DNA of 64,000 bases from Allodiplogaster sudhausi (lineage: Eukaryota > Nematoda > Chromadorea > Rhabditida > Diplogasteridae): the NCBI GenBank assembly GCA_945643635.1, contig CALZFC010000080.1:1790001-1854000 (forward strand), given 5' to 3'. The position numbers were made by a program, and so were the translations under genes. Below are positions 12,101-24,227 of the stretch, one piece after another. The number at the start of each line of letters is the position of its first letter. Within the stretch, counting starts at the first letter, position 1. The notes under the pieces are model-generated. The model was not told the DNA's origin. It was given only the letters and a program-made list of their open reading frames with translations, and searched no databases.

Positions 12101-12955
12101 AAAAATATATATGATTTGTTGCACTTGTCAGTCCTTATATTTTACACTTTAACATGAGACACTGTGATATTTCTTTTTTTAAATTCTTTTTGTGACCCAA
12201 AGACTGAGAGATTTATATCTAAGGCTCAGTCGCTAGTTAAAAGTTTACGTTTTCACTACTTTGTTGGCAATGTCATTTCCTCGGAGTATTGTGTTTTTTT
12301 TTTATAAATAATAATCTTTTTATAGTTGGGAGAGGCTAATCCATTACTTAAGCAACTTTGTAATAAATGACCTTTCTTCCGTTTGTTTCTCCAGAAATGT
12401 AAAGGGGTCACCGACCAGCGATAGATCCATGGTCTGAAGATAGAGGGAACGTAAGAGATGTGTTCATACAGCACTGCAGACTCAAGCCAGGGAAGATACT
12501 TCCACTCAACCAAACTCCAATCCACAACTGCGGGCAAATAGCCAATACATCTCCTTGTCTATCGGCAAGGCAATTCATCTCACTATCGCCGCCCTCTTTC
12601 TCTCTCCCGCCTCCAGTTCTCTCTCTTATCTCTCACTGGCCAACAGTACTGGATCTATCACCGAAATGTTAACTGATCCTCGAGGTAGAGCGAAGGATCT
12701 CGTGAACTGATTGAGTTGGCAGAGGAAGAGGAATCGAGGGAAGTCCCTCCGGGATCCAGCAACGCTCCCCGCAGTCTGCCATGAAGTAATACAAAACGAG
12801 TCAACCTTAACTAACCAAATCAAGTTATGATCAACCATTCTTGTCTGGTACACTCATTATTGGAATCCGGTCTGCAATCCATCATCATTAAAAGATAGTT
12901 ACCTTTATTCTGGTCTTGGAAAGAGTCTGAGAGCAGAATGATCACCCGTAGGCTG
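12101..12955. other. Intergenic after DHDDS
   Basis: AT-rich 3' flank. A minus-strand open frame at 12256-12537 has a Trp-rich stretch (RPWIYRW) but no convincing splice partners or upstream exons, so I do not call it. Confidence 0.6.
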
Positions 12956-13768
12956 ACAAGGGAAGTCTTTCGGCGGGGTGTGGCAAACCATTACATATTA
13001 TACATCATTCGAAAGCTCTCAACGAGCTGGTAACGTATTTGATGTTTATAGCAGCAGAAGAGATTCTTTTTCGCCGAAATTGCAGAAAAAATACCCTAAA
13101 ATTAACATTTGCACGATATGTGCTAGATTTATGGAGTCTAAAACTAATGTTTACATAACAGTAGGCCATATAAAACTTAATAGCTTCATTTCTGATGAGT
13201 TTTGGGAAAAAAATTTTTAGGCTATTTTTCACCAAAGGGTGAAAAATTTTTTGAAAAAAAAAAAACCCCTTTGGTGAAAAATGGGCTGTTTTGTATGGAG
13301 AAAAATAAATTTTTTTTTCTTAAGAGATTTTTGAGTTTTAAGCCACTAATTACTCTTTTTCAAGTCGTTTTTAACACGAAAAATAATAATTGACATATTA
13401 AATCACGCTGTAAAATTTTCATATTCTCAAAAAGTCCATCTGTCTCAAAACGTTCATGTTTTTGCCTTAAACAACTGCGGATGCATTATTTCTACCTGAA
13501 TCTTTTTTCTCTGTAAGAGAAAGTCGCTTACATTCCGCATAAAAAAATCCCTTTCGATTTCTTAACTTTTGCGGCTGCAGGCGCCTGGTCTGGAAGGGGC
13601 CTCTACCAACCCAGGGCCCTTCCAGACCCAGGTACGCCTGTGCTTCGGTTTTTCTAGCGCTCTCTTCTGCAGCTATAAACATCAAATACGTTACCAGCTC
13701 GTTGAGAGCTTTCGAATGATGTATAATATGTTATGGTTTGCCACATCCCGCCGAAAGACTTCCCTTGT
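12956..13768. mobile_element. 813-bp terminal inverted repeat element (non-autonomous)
   Basis: Left arm 12956-13060 and right arm 13664-13768 are reverse complements with few mismatches, starting ACAAGGGAAGTCTTTCGGCG. The core contains a second inverted pair built on TTTTTCACCAAAGGG (about 13222-13288) and a third around GGTCTGGAAGGGGCC (about 13580-13640). There is no coding frame, so it is a MITE or fold-back relic. I cannot see a clean target duplication. Confidence 0.8.
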
Positions 13769-14054
13769 GAGTCTAGTTGGGGACTATTAGCAAGACACGT
13801 CTGCATACAAATCACAATATAAACGCATTTACAGGTAGAAATTAAAGGGAATAAGGCGAGTCATTCTCACGTCGTACAAAGTGGTATTTTCATAAAATAG
13901 TGTTTTAAAGGAAGCTCAATCTATCCTCGCTGCTCGTCTACTTGGGAGTCAGTTTTAATCTTTGTATCTGTATATTATTTGTATGTAAAAAATAAAGAAT
14001 TTATTTTCAATACCAGCAATCGATGAAAACCTTAGAATTTATCTTTCGGCAATA

Positions 14055-14463
14055 TCAAACACATCTGTCAAACTTGAAGACGAAAGAGTGTAAAAGCCAT
14101 GCCTTCTCATGAGAAACGATCACACTTCCGCTCTGCGAATTTTCTGCCTCATGGTGGGTCTGAAAATTAAAATGCCCATATGTCAGGGGAGAGAGAGAAG
14201 AAGAAGAAGTAAGAGATAACTGGAAATAACTAGAAATATCTTTGTCCCGAAAAAGAAATGATAAAAGGAAGCGGTCAAGAATGAGGACGCACCTTCTTTC
14301 GCTGAACAAGCTGCGCAGGAGACACGGTGCGGACGGTCTTCCCGCAAGAGTTTTGTGAGTCTGCAAAGCAAAGAACTCTTGAACAACTCTCATCGCTCAC
14401 GTGAGCCTCTCCTCTCGCTCTTTGTTGGTCATCACCAACAAAGCGCGAGAGGAAGGTCTTCAT
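14055..14463 (-). CDS. Small two-exon protein, unidentified
   Basis: Two minus-strand exons, 14463-14293 and 14159-14055, are each a multiple of three. They join with a GTGCGT donor and a polypyrimidine-TTTTCAG acceptor to give 91 residues. It starts MKTFLSRFVGDDQQRARG, contains CGKTVRTVSPAQLVQRKK at the exon junction and ends FKFDRCV. It has no signal peptide or membrane segment and is polar with several cysteines. I do not recognise a family. The ATG faces the start of the neighbouring repeat-protein gene across 368 bases, so the two may share a promoter region. Confidence 0.5.
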
Positions 14464-14831
14464 CGTGCCTAAACTATCGCGCGCATTCGTGCTTTTAAAA
14501 ATAGCCGAATCTCACCATGGCACTCAATGTTATTTTACGGATCACACTAGAATTTTACATCTGCATGTTCATATTTTTTGTCTTCTTTGCTATTTTCTTC
14601 CTTTTTCAATGTCTTTGTTTCGAGCTTTCTATGTATTATTTAGGTACTTTAAGACTTCTGCACTTTCTCAAAGACAATTGAGCTTGATGTTCTGCACTCA
14701 TCCTTGAGATACCCACGTTAGCTCGTGCTCTGCATATAAGCGAAGTGTATAAAAGAGTGTTATCTTGCCTGGCCCCTCATTCCAAGTGTTACTCACCCCT
14801 GCGAGTGGTTGTCTTCGTCTTCCGCTCCGTC

Positions 14832-16914
14832 ATGGCCGCCGACTCCATCGACAGTTTTCCCCTGCAGGTCATCGGCGCCGTGTCGGCTGCCGCTTCCGTC
14901 GCTGGCGTCGTCGTCTCTTTCTTCGTCTACAAAGGCGCCTGCAAGGTCGACTTTCCCTTTTCTCTCGATCTCTACTCGTCCAAAAAAGGGGCTGAATTGT
15001 AACAAAAAATAAGGCCTTGATAAATAAATATTGGATGGCTCACAATACTTCTCTTGATCTCAAAGTAAAATGAGGATGCGATATAGTTTTAAGAAAAGGA
15101 TGGATAAATAAATTATGGCATTTTGTGGACTCCCTTATCGACACTCCTTTTGCAAACCTCTCGCTCTCTTTCACTCTCTTTCTCTCTCTTTCGCTATCTC
15201 TCTCTCTCTCTCACTTTCTTCCTCTCTTCTTTCACACTCTGCCATACTCTCTCCACCCTGAATGACCTGACCCTCTCGATCCAGCGAGTTCGTCTTCTGC
15301 GAGAGCAAGAAGAAGTGTTCCGCCAGCTGAACGAGATCGTCCTCGACTACCGTCTCCATCCTCTCGCCACGGAAAAGGTCTGGAGAATATTCTGGATAAA
15401 GAATGATAAACAGCCTGATTATAGTTCCTTTCTGCAGGTGTCGCTGCAGACGGGCAACTGGTCGCATATCGGGAACACCCTCGAGGTCGAGATTCGCGCG
15501 CTGCAAGAGCGGAATGTTCGTTCACTTTATTTTACATTCCTCGCAATCAATACGTTAAAAGAACATAACAAAATTGAATGATATAACAAAAAGGAAAGTT
15601 GTAATTTCAGCCGAACATCACGTACATCGATGAAACGAAGGTCATCCGAGGGCAGGCGAAGGTTCGTATCTCAGCATCTCTGTATTCACAGACTCCTCTC
15701 TTTCACTCCCTTTCTTAGCTCTCTCTTTCTCTGTCTATCTTTCTCTCGCTCCACTCTCTCCCTTTACAGGTCCCCGCCGCCTCCCCGCAGGCTGCGCTGG
15801 CCCCTCAGGCTGTGCCAGCCCCCCAGCTCGCCCTTCCCAAAGCTGCTGCGCAGGATCGCAGCAAGAAGTCGAAGAAATCCACCAAAGACAAAAAGGTTTT
15901 AATGCCAAGAATCTTTTAATTCATTTGCAACTATTTAAGTAGATCAATTTAAAAGATTAGATTAAATGACAAAATCTTTGAGCCGGAGGAAGGCGGTGGC
16001 GCGGCGGGGAAGGCGGCGGCGGCAAAGGCGCCCGAAGCGGACGGAAAAGCGGACTTCAACAAGCCGCAGAACGAAGACGCGAAGGCGAACGCGCGCGACC
16101 CGCAATACTGCACCCTCGTGATGCTCGACGACCGCGAGGTGTTCGGGCCGAACAAGCAGGCCGGCAAGTTCAAGGCGCCCGAAAAGAACGCCAAGGCCGA
16201 TGGCAAGGACCCGCAGTACCAAGTCGGCTTCATTCTTACATTTTTATGGTCTATGTTAGGTCTGCCAGTAAAAATTAAACTAATTCCTAGACAAGGAATT
16301 AAAAATTCTTTTGTTGAGACTCTCGCCGGCCTCGACAACAATCTATTCGGGGAGGATGAGAAGAAGAAGAAGTTCAAGGCGCCCGAGAAGGTCACCAAGG
16401 CCGACGCCAAGGACCCGCAATATCACGTTAGGGGCATCTTTTATTCAAACTTCTTTTTATTCAATATCTTTTCATGGTTGACAAAATGATTATTTATCTT
16501 AAATAATTCTTCTGCATTTGCAGACTTTGGCTGGCCTCGGCAACGACCTCTTCAACGAGGAAAAGGATGAGAAGAAGGAAAAGAAAAAGAACACTTCGGT
16601 TTGTTTTCTTCCCGTTTTTCTCCTTTAATTTCTCATCTTTACGAGGCCGGATTTTCCTTTACATAATTCATATTTCAGGAGAAGGGGAAGGGAAAGGAAG
16701 AAAAGAAAGGAAATGACGAAAAGAAGGATAATGAAGAGAAGAAGGGGAAGGTAGAGAAAAAGGATCTCTCCGAAGTCGGCGACGAGATTTTCGAGGTTGG
16801 TAATCTTTTACATTTATTTTACTATCAATGTTTCATATTACAAGTTTTTTTTTATATTTATTTCATATTATCAATTGTATATTTGAGGGCGACGGCAGCA
16901 AGAAAGGAAAATGA
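14832..16914 (+). CDS. Membrane-anchored Lys-rich repeat protein, unidentified
   Basis: Ten exons, all whole codons: 14832-14945, 15285-15377, 15438-15515, 15611-15661, 15770-15895, 15956-16222, 16319-16426, 16524-16598, 16679-16795, 16888-16914; 351 residues. Residues 13-33 form one hydrophobic segment (VIGAVSAAASVAGVVVSFFV), probably a signal anchor. Residues 40-110 look folded (VRLLREQEEVFRQLNEIVLD). An Ala-Pro-rich linker follows. From about 188 there are degenerate tandem repeats: KFKAPEKNAKADGKDPQY, KFKAPEKVTKADAKDPQY, and linking TLAGLDNNLFGED or TLAGLGNDLFNEE, with exons 7 and 8 each starting at TLAGL. The tail is Lys/Glu-rich. The exon 6 acceptor (AAAAG) is weak, so its first residues are uncertain. 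Acceptors of exons 7 and 10 are TTGAG. Function unknown. Confidence 0.75.
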
Positions 16915-17596
16915 AGAGACGGAGGCCGCATCAGGAAAGAAAGCAGCGTCCCAGATAAAGGAGTCTGGCTGCAGTGTTGAGAGGGTTGCACAGGGAAATG
17001 ATATGGATTCCGGAAAAGAAAAAAAGAAAAGAGAACGAGTAAAACAGAAAGAAAAAACGAATGAAGCCTGTGTAGGCGATGTCTCTGCAGAGCAACGTTT
17101 TCAACTCGCAGAGTTCGGGGCTCTGAGGGAACAAGTAGAGCAAAGTAGTCCTCTCCAAAAATGTTGTGTTACTAAAGCCCATTCCATCAAAAATGTAAAT
17201 GATTGCTATTCTGGCTTCATTGTGATTTTAGTTAGCTTGTTATGATGAAGAAGAAAGGAGTAGGGAAGACAGAAATTGGGGGGTCGAAGCGCACTGAAGC
17301 TATGAAAGACATGGATGAACTTTTAATAGTGCATACATAGTGACATGCGTAGTGACCAGCAGCCAGCATTCCAAGAAGAAGTTGTCCCGTTGATCCATCC
17401 GAAGAATGAGAACGATCCTAGTGAAACGACAGAAAGTGCCCTCAACTCGGCTGATCCTCGTCACCAAACTTCAATGGCACAACACACATCATTTGCTACA
17501 ACATTCTCTCTATTGCGAAATCATAAAACGGACTTTCTGAAGAAGTACTTCAAAATGAAGAGAGATTATGCCATGTGCACCCAGTGGCTCACATGA
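16883..17596 (+). CDS. Open frames of uncertain status downstream of the repeat protein
   Basis: A 120-codon Lys/Glu-rich frame overlaps the last exon of the repeat protein in a different frame (to 17245). A second frame at 17345-17596 reads LLRNHKTDFLKKYFKMKRDY. I found no splice sites that join them. They could be an alternative 3' end, exons of the next candidate gene, or chance. Confidence 0.2.
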
Positions 17597-17629
17597 GTAT
17601 TTATGCTACAATTAGGTCGGTTGCTCAAC

Positions 17630-17830
17630 TTATTCTCCTCTCTCTCTCTCTCTTTCACCCTCCCACTCTCTCTTCTCTCCTCTATCTCTCTTTTATCCTC
17701 CCTCTCTCTCTCTTCTCTCCCTCTCTCCCTCTTTCACCCTCCCTCTCTCTCTTCTCCCCCTTTCTTTCCCGCTCTTTCTCCCTATTTCACTCCCTCTCTC
17801 GTTCTCCTTATCTCTCCGGCCTGTCTCATT
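17630..17830. repeat. CT-rich tract
   Basis: About 200 bases of irregular CT and CCCTC repeats on the plus strand. No coding signal. Confidence 0.8.
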
Positions 17831-18083
17831 GTGTGTTTATCTCGCACTCTCCTGTCACTTTCAAGAAATTTCTCTCTCTGTCTCCCACCTCTCACTTTCG
17901 CTTCGTCTCTCTTCGCATGCCATCAAAATGTTGGGATAGCTACGATCTGTTTCTGTGTTGTAGGCGGTCTTTAAAATGGAGAGAAGTATACATTTGATAA
18001 CAACTTTCTCTCTCTCTCCCTCTCTTTCTCAGTCCAATCCTTGATTTCTAATTGAACCCGTTTGCATTGGTTACCTTTCTTTC

Positions 18084-18614
18084 GAGCACAGAATACACAA
18101 AATATCACTTGTCAGCATTCTCTTAGCGTAATGATGCTTCTGCTTCACAAAACAGTTCTATTAATCTTGCTGTACCATTGGGAAGAAATGATATTTCCTG
18201 CGAAAGATTACAGATTCGTAGGAAATGATTATTTTGCCATTCGGTCATGCCCACAAAAGCAATGGTTTTCCCTGCAGGTGACAATTTGTTTATCATGCGT
18301 ATCTAGGTAGATAGCTGTGTTCATTGAGTAATCACGTTTTAAGTTCTCTCTCTCTCTCCATTCTCTCTCTTTGTCTTTTTCTCTGCTGCGTCTTCACTCT
18401 CTCTCTCCCTACTAATCTCTCTCACCTCTTCTTTTCAGGACAAGAATGCATATTTGGTCGGACCATTCCTTGCCAGCGTGCTTTCCCTTCTTATCTCCGC
18501 GGTGAAACATGCTGCCTTCTACAACGCTTTGCTAGCTCTTCGATCTTGTTGTTTCGTTTTCTTGCTACTTCTAAGCTTCCCTCTGAAACTGCTTCTGTGG
18601 AATCTAAAGAACTA
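18084..18614 (+). CDS. Candidate exons of a small membrane protein, unidentified
   Basis: Two frames join in phase: one ending YRFVGNDYFAIRSCPQKQWFSLQ at 18278 before a GTGACA donor, and one starting at a TTTTCAG acceptor (exon from 18439) reading DKNAYLVGPFLASVLSLLIS and a second hydrophobic run CCFVFLLLLSFPLKLLLW before a stop at 18612-18614. The first also has a hydrophobic stretch (MMLLLHKTVLLILLY). The likely product is a short multi-span membrane protein, but the 5' end was not found and no family is recognised. The stop lies about 50 bases before the left edge of the duplicated transporter block. Confidence 0.35.
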
Positions 18615-19197
18615 ATTTCTCATCAAATTCAAATCGCTTCCACCCCACATTTATACTTTTATGGTGATTTAACAGTGGCTTCTGCAGAATGCACACACTA
18701 TAACACACCTACGGATCGTGTTCGTAGACCGTATAATGAGTGCCTGTATCTGCATAAATATAGCTGCTAGTTTGGAGCTTCAAGCTCAGCCTCAACTGTA
18801 CATACATACTTATACTGGCATCCGGGGAGATGTTGAGCCAATTCCGTACCTCTTTTCAGTAATTCATTCTCTCCACTATTCACAAGCACACATTTTTTCT
18901 ATGTTTTCCGCTCAGCTAATCGCTTATCAGCTAGGAGATTGGAGTGTTTTCAGGCTCTTGCTCGGGCACAAATGGTCGCCGTTACAGTGGTAAGGACTTG
19001 TTTTATTGTTTCATCTCAGAACAAAGCATAAAGCATCTTGCGAAGACGATTTTGATACATTAATTGATTTTTTTTGTAATCATTTGATCTTGACTCTTCT
19101 CAGTAGCATTTGTGAAAAAACTTGTGTTTTGTTTCCGAAAAATGATTAAAAGGTCCAAGTAAAAAGTATTAAGACGAAATGGAAAGATGATAGAGAT

Positions 19198-20185
19198 ATG
19201 TATGTATCTTCAATCGAGGTGTCTGGAGATGCGGGCGGAGGGAGCGGGCTGCCTCGGCCGACCACGGACCCGCACGTCTCCTTCTTCGTCTACATCCTCG
19301 CCTTCTCTGCCGTCATGGGCGGATTCCTCTTTGGGTTACCATATTCACTGAAACATTCTCATTTAAAATTCGATCATGTACTCCCTCCTTCCCATTCTTT
19401 CTGAAACTTTACATTTCTAGTTGGTTCGGAACTGATCTCCGTTCATGAGGAAAGGAAGAATGAGCGCGGAGAGTTTAGTGCCTGGCAGTTCGAAAGACGT
19501 TTATTTGCAGCACGTGGCTCAGTGGTGCATGGGCATGTGCTTACTCTGCGAGGAAGAGAAAAGAACTAGAGAATTGCATAAACCGTGACAATTAGGGGGA
19601 ATATTCATTTAGAATTCTCACGCCATCTTTAAATCGGCCATGTTGAATACGGTACTGAGCTAGATGAAGATACTCGGTAAAATCATTTGGAAAAGTTGAA
19701 TGGAAAGTGGAGACATTTGAAGAAAAGGGGCCGACCAATGGTAGTGCCGCCATACCGGTAGCATGGCTGATATGGTGTGAATCCTAAGCTTGTCTTTAGC
19801 TATGACACTGGAATCGTCTCCTCTGCCATGCTCTTCGTGCCGGAGAACTCGGGGATGAAGGAGATGCCTTCGATATGGCAAGAAGTCGTCGTTGCCATTA
19901 CTCCTGGTTACATTCTTTTCTACCTTTTGCATATCTAATTTGTTATCGTAATACAATATTATTATATTTATGTGACTCATCGTCAACGTTCTCGTTGATT
20001 CCTGCTGATCAGAGGAATATTGGCATTCGTGAATCTGAATTCACGCTGTTCTCCCGTGCAACTTCTAAGAAGTGTCTAATTGTAGACCGATCCCGAGTAG
20101 ATGACAGAATTCACATTCGAAAACTAGTACTTATGTTTATCTCGCCTATTGTTAGCTGGCAAGACACACTTTTTTGCCGCTTTAA

Positions 20186-20227
<42 letters not shown>

Positions 20228-20811
20228 CTTCCCTCTCTCGCTCTCTACATATAGCACCCTCTCGCTCTACACACTCTATATCGCTCTCTCCCGCTCTCTG
20301 CCTCTCTCACTCTCTTCACCTCCCACATCAGTCGCTCCCTTCACCCACCATTCCCTCACCTAATCCTCTCCAAGTAAGTCTGCCCTTCCAGGCTAAAGTG
20401 AGATCATCTTCCACACTGGAAATTCCTTATGTGAAGAATTCAATCGAAGTCCTTATCAAATAATGCTCAGAATAAGCTCATAATCTTAATGCTTATCTGA
20501 CTGCCTCACAAAACTCTCCCTTCTTAAATATAGAAACAGTAGAAATACCGCATAAATAGACAAAGCATTATTTGATAACTTCCCCTTTAAGATGATCAAA
20601 ATGTTTTTCGATCAATAAAAATTGCATAAGCGTATGAGTATTTGAAAGCGTTGGAAGGAAAAAATAATGAAATTAACATCTTGAGGAATGGCAGTGATTG
20701 GTTCGCTTCTTTCGGGCACTGCAACTGATCGATTTGGAAGAAGAAAGGTGATAGGCATTTTTTTTTGCATTTCTCACCATTTACAATTAGCAGAAATTGT
20801 TATTCTCTAAC

Positions 20812-20846
<35 letters not shown>

Positions 20847-21107
20847 AAATGATAATAATTGGCAAAGGCGACATCCTTGCAGATCATCATCTTCGCCTGC
20901 GTTGTCTTCATTGCCGGGGCTCTGATCTGCGCCGCAGCTCCCGAGAAGATCACCTTGCTCGTTGGACGTATTCTGCTCGGACTCGCGATCGGTACTCTTC
21001 CGTTCTCACTATTTCTTCCTCTCTCTCTCTCATTCTCTCCCTCTTTCTCTCTCTCTTCTCTCTCTCTCTCCTCTCTCTCCCCTCTCTCTCTCTCTCTTTC
21101 TCTCTCG

Positions 21108-21140
<33 letters not shown>

Positions 21141-21909
21141 TTTCTGCACAGGCTTCGCGTCGATGGTAGTCCCAGTGTACGTGGGTGAGTCTGCCCCTGC
21201 CCACATCCGTGGCCGTCTGCTGACCTCCTTCCAGTTGATGATCACCGTCGGTCTGGTCATGGCCAATGCCATCGCCGCCTGCTTCTCTTATATTGACCCT
21301 GTCAATGTCGGCTGGAGGTAACGCTTTCAGAACGTTTCCACATTACTTTATCGTTGTTGTATAGTATAAAAAGTTTTCAGTTATTTATTAGAAATTTGAT
21401 CGAATTGCGCTTATGATTCATTCTGATAGAGAATGTTGAAGATGGAAGAGATGAGAGAGAATGAAATGGAGAAGTTGCACTCGTTGAGGCTGATGTTCGG
21501 CTTCGCCGCTGTGCCCGCCCTTCTCCAGTTGATTGCTTTCTTCTTTCTGCCCGAGAGTCCTCGATATCTCTACGAGATTGGAGATGAAGAGACGGCGCGC
21601 AAGGTTCATCTAATACTTCCGTGCATCTGTCTCTCTTTATCTCGTTCTTACACCCTCTCCCCTCTCTCTCGTCCTCTGTCTCTCTGTCTCTCTGTCTCTT
21701 TCTGTCTCTCTGTCGTTCTCTCTCTCTCTTCCTCTTAGGTGCTCCACCGAATCTACAGTGGCCATGAAGAGTGGACAGCATACGAAATGGCCGAAATCGC
21801 CTACGGGCACGAGCTGGAGAAAAAGGCGAAAGCGGAACACGCAGGTTGGCAACTCTCTCCCTGCCTTTATCTCTTCTTCTCTCCCTCTCTCTCCCTTTCT
21901 CTCTCTCTC

Positions 21910-21953
<44 letters not shown>

Positions 21954-24227
21954 TCTCTCTGCAGACTCTGGCCCTGTAATCCTGCGCATTCTTCGAACTC
22001 CTCATGTGCTGAAGGCGATGATAGTTGGCTGTGCCCTGCAGAGCTTCCAACAATTGTCTGGCGTCAACACGCTCATGTATGATACATTTAAGATCAACTT
22101 CTGAAAATTACAAATAACGAAATAAATTGAAGGTATTACACGGGAACGATCATCCGCTCTGCCGGAGTGAAGGACAACACAACGACAATCTGGATCTCGT
22201 GTGGCCCCGCTGGTCCGTCTGTTCTAGAATGCTAGGCTGTTTGAATATCTGAACTTGTTCAACATTTTAAATGAATAATGATTGTATGATTATTGAATGA
22301 ATACTAATATTGCGAAATGTGATAATGCGCAGCTGTGAACTGTGTCTGCACGCTGATTCCAATGGCTCTGGTGGAGCGTCTGGGGAGAAGGCTCCTTCTG
22401 ATAGTGTCAATCTGCGGAGTGATTCTGTCCCTCTGCGCCATGGGCACGGCCTTCATCCTCATCCGCAACGACTCGGACTCCATCATCCACAACGGCTACG
22501 CCAACCTATCCGAGCCCGTCTACTGCAAGCAGTTCACGTTCGATATTTACAACAATTCTACAAAGAAATGCTGAATCGTTGATCCCTTTTTATGATTGAG
22601 TATGAAACTTTTACCATGTTTTCTTATGAATAGATAAGTATCTTCTTCAGCAACTGCGACAGCTGCGTCACTGACGACAATTGTGGCTTCTGCGAGTTGA
22701 AAGGCAGCAAGACTGGTCAGGCACTCTCTTTCTCTCTATCTCTCTCGCTCGCTCTCTCGTACTCTCTCTCTCTCTCTCTCTCTCTGTCTATCTCTCGTTG
22801 CTATCCATCCTTGCGCAGGCCTCTGCCTCGGTTTCGACCATGACCATAAATCTACAAATTCCGAGCATGGCCCGTGTTCCGTCGCTTCTTTCACCGACTC
22901 GTACGAGTGGCAGGTCATTGATTATCTCATCATTTTTCTTTTATTTTTATTTTATTGTTAGATTCATGGAAAAAATTAGTTAAAATTAGTTGATCACTAT
23001 ACTTTGTATGGAAATTGAACTATATTCATTTACCGCCAGGACACGTACTGCGTGACAAAATTTACCGTCGTTCCCATCATAATAATGGTCATCTACTTGG
23101 CTTGCTTCTCCATTGGTTCGTCCAATCAGAAGAGAGCGGAAAGAAGATGAAAGAGAAAGAGATAGTCTCTCAAAGATTAAGACAATCGACAGAGAGGAAG
23201 CGCTAACCAGATGACCCCATAACTTTCTTCTCTCAGGTTACGCACCCCTGCCATGGACGCTGAATGCGGAGTTCTACCCATTGTGGGCGAGGTCAACGGC
23301 GTGCTCCTTGGCAACTTCATGCAACTGGATATTTAATCTAATCATTTCACTCACATTCCTATCACTGTCTCAGGCAGTCACAAAATATGGTTAGTTGTGA
23401 GTCAGAGAACAGGGGAAGATGAAAATGATAGAACGACATGAAAAAAAACAGAAAAAAGGAAGAGGATGTGGCGGAAGTAGAGAGAGAGATTGAGAGGAAG
23501 ATGTTGGAGAGAGGGCGACGTTGAAAGACAGGAGGAAGAGAGCGAGAGAAAGAGAGAGAGGGAGAGAGAGACAGAAAGAGAGAGATAACCTCCACTTCCA
23601 GGTGCTTTCTTCATCTATGCTGGCTTCACAGTGGTTGCACTCATCTTTGTCTTCTTCATGGTTCCTGAGACGAAGGGCAAGAGCATAGAAGAGGTAACTT
23701 CAGCAGATCGTTCTTACTGTAGACTGGATACTGTTACTGCTGGAAGTGTACTGTGTTCAGAACACTTTCCTTTTCTTCCCAGGTGGAATGGCTCTTCATG
23801 AGCGCCAATCAGCGAAAACGTGTGGCTATCAAGGCACCCGAGGTGTGGACGCCTGAAAATCTTCACGACTCTGACCAATCAGTTAGCCTTTTTTTCGTTC
23901 AGTGGTGGAATTACTCTGGGAAGAAATGATCAATAGTGGATCAAAATACCTATAGCCATGGTTATAACATCAGCTCTTTCATGGGATATTTATTGGCCAG
24001 ATTCGTTCTTTATAACATCAGCTCTTTCATGGGATATTTATTGGCCAGATTCGTTCTATCATGAGAATGAATTGAAGGTGAAGCGCCGCTCAACGGGAGT
24101 CGATCTCCCCGTCGTCTCTCCGGCTTTCCGTCCTATTACGATGGTAATCGACAACGATGGGGCAGAGCCGGTCAACCGGGGCAACCTCACTTCCTCCTCC
24201 CCTGCGGAATTCGAAGATCGATTCTGA
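19198..24227 (+). CDS. SLC2A13: H+/myo-inositol cotransporter-like MFS transporter, copy A
   Basis: Twelve-span sugar-porter family protein of the plasma membrane, closest to proton-coupled myo-inositol transporters. Seventeen exons in phase: 19198-19334, 19800-19906, 20686-20747, 20883-20991, 21152-21317, 21489-21603, 21739-21844, 21965-22076, 22133-22212, 22333-22537, 22651-22715, 22819-22913, 23040-23115, 23237-23389, 23602-23693, 23783-23881, 24078-24227; 642 residues (human 648). Family motifs: [76 protein letters not shown]. The Cys-rich outer loop typical of HMIT is present ([20 protein letters not shown]). Introns 2 and 5 end in TTGAG, intron 16 in TTGAAG. Several introns carry CT arrays abutting the acceptor. 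Intact. The substrate is inferred from the family. The ATG choice is tentative, because copy B begins slightly differently. Confidence 0.93.
20815..20844. repeat. (TA)n in copy A intron 3
   Basis: A pure TA run of about 30 bases in the intron before exon 4; it is absent from copy B. Confidence 0.9.

Noticed and set aside
12256..12537. Minus-strand frame with RPWIYRW, resembling a seventh receptor helix
   Set aside because: No preceding transmembrane helices or usable splice sites were found, so the likeness is too short.
22538..22650. A stop codon (TGC TGA) ending transporter exon 10 in both copies, suggesting truncation or selenocysteine
   Set aside because: An upstream donor (TTCAC|GTTCG) joins in phase to the Cys-rich loop and restores the family alignment, so the stop is intronic.
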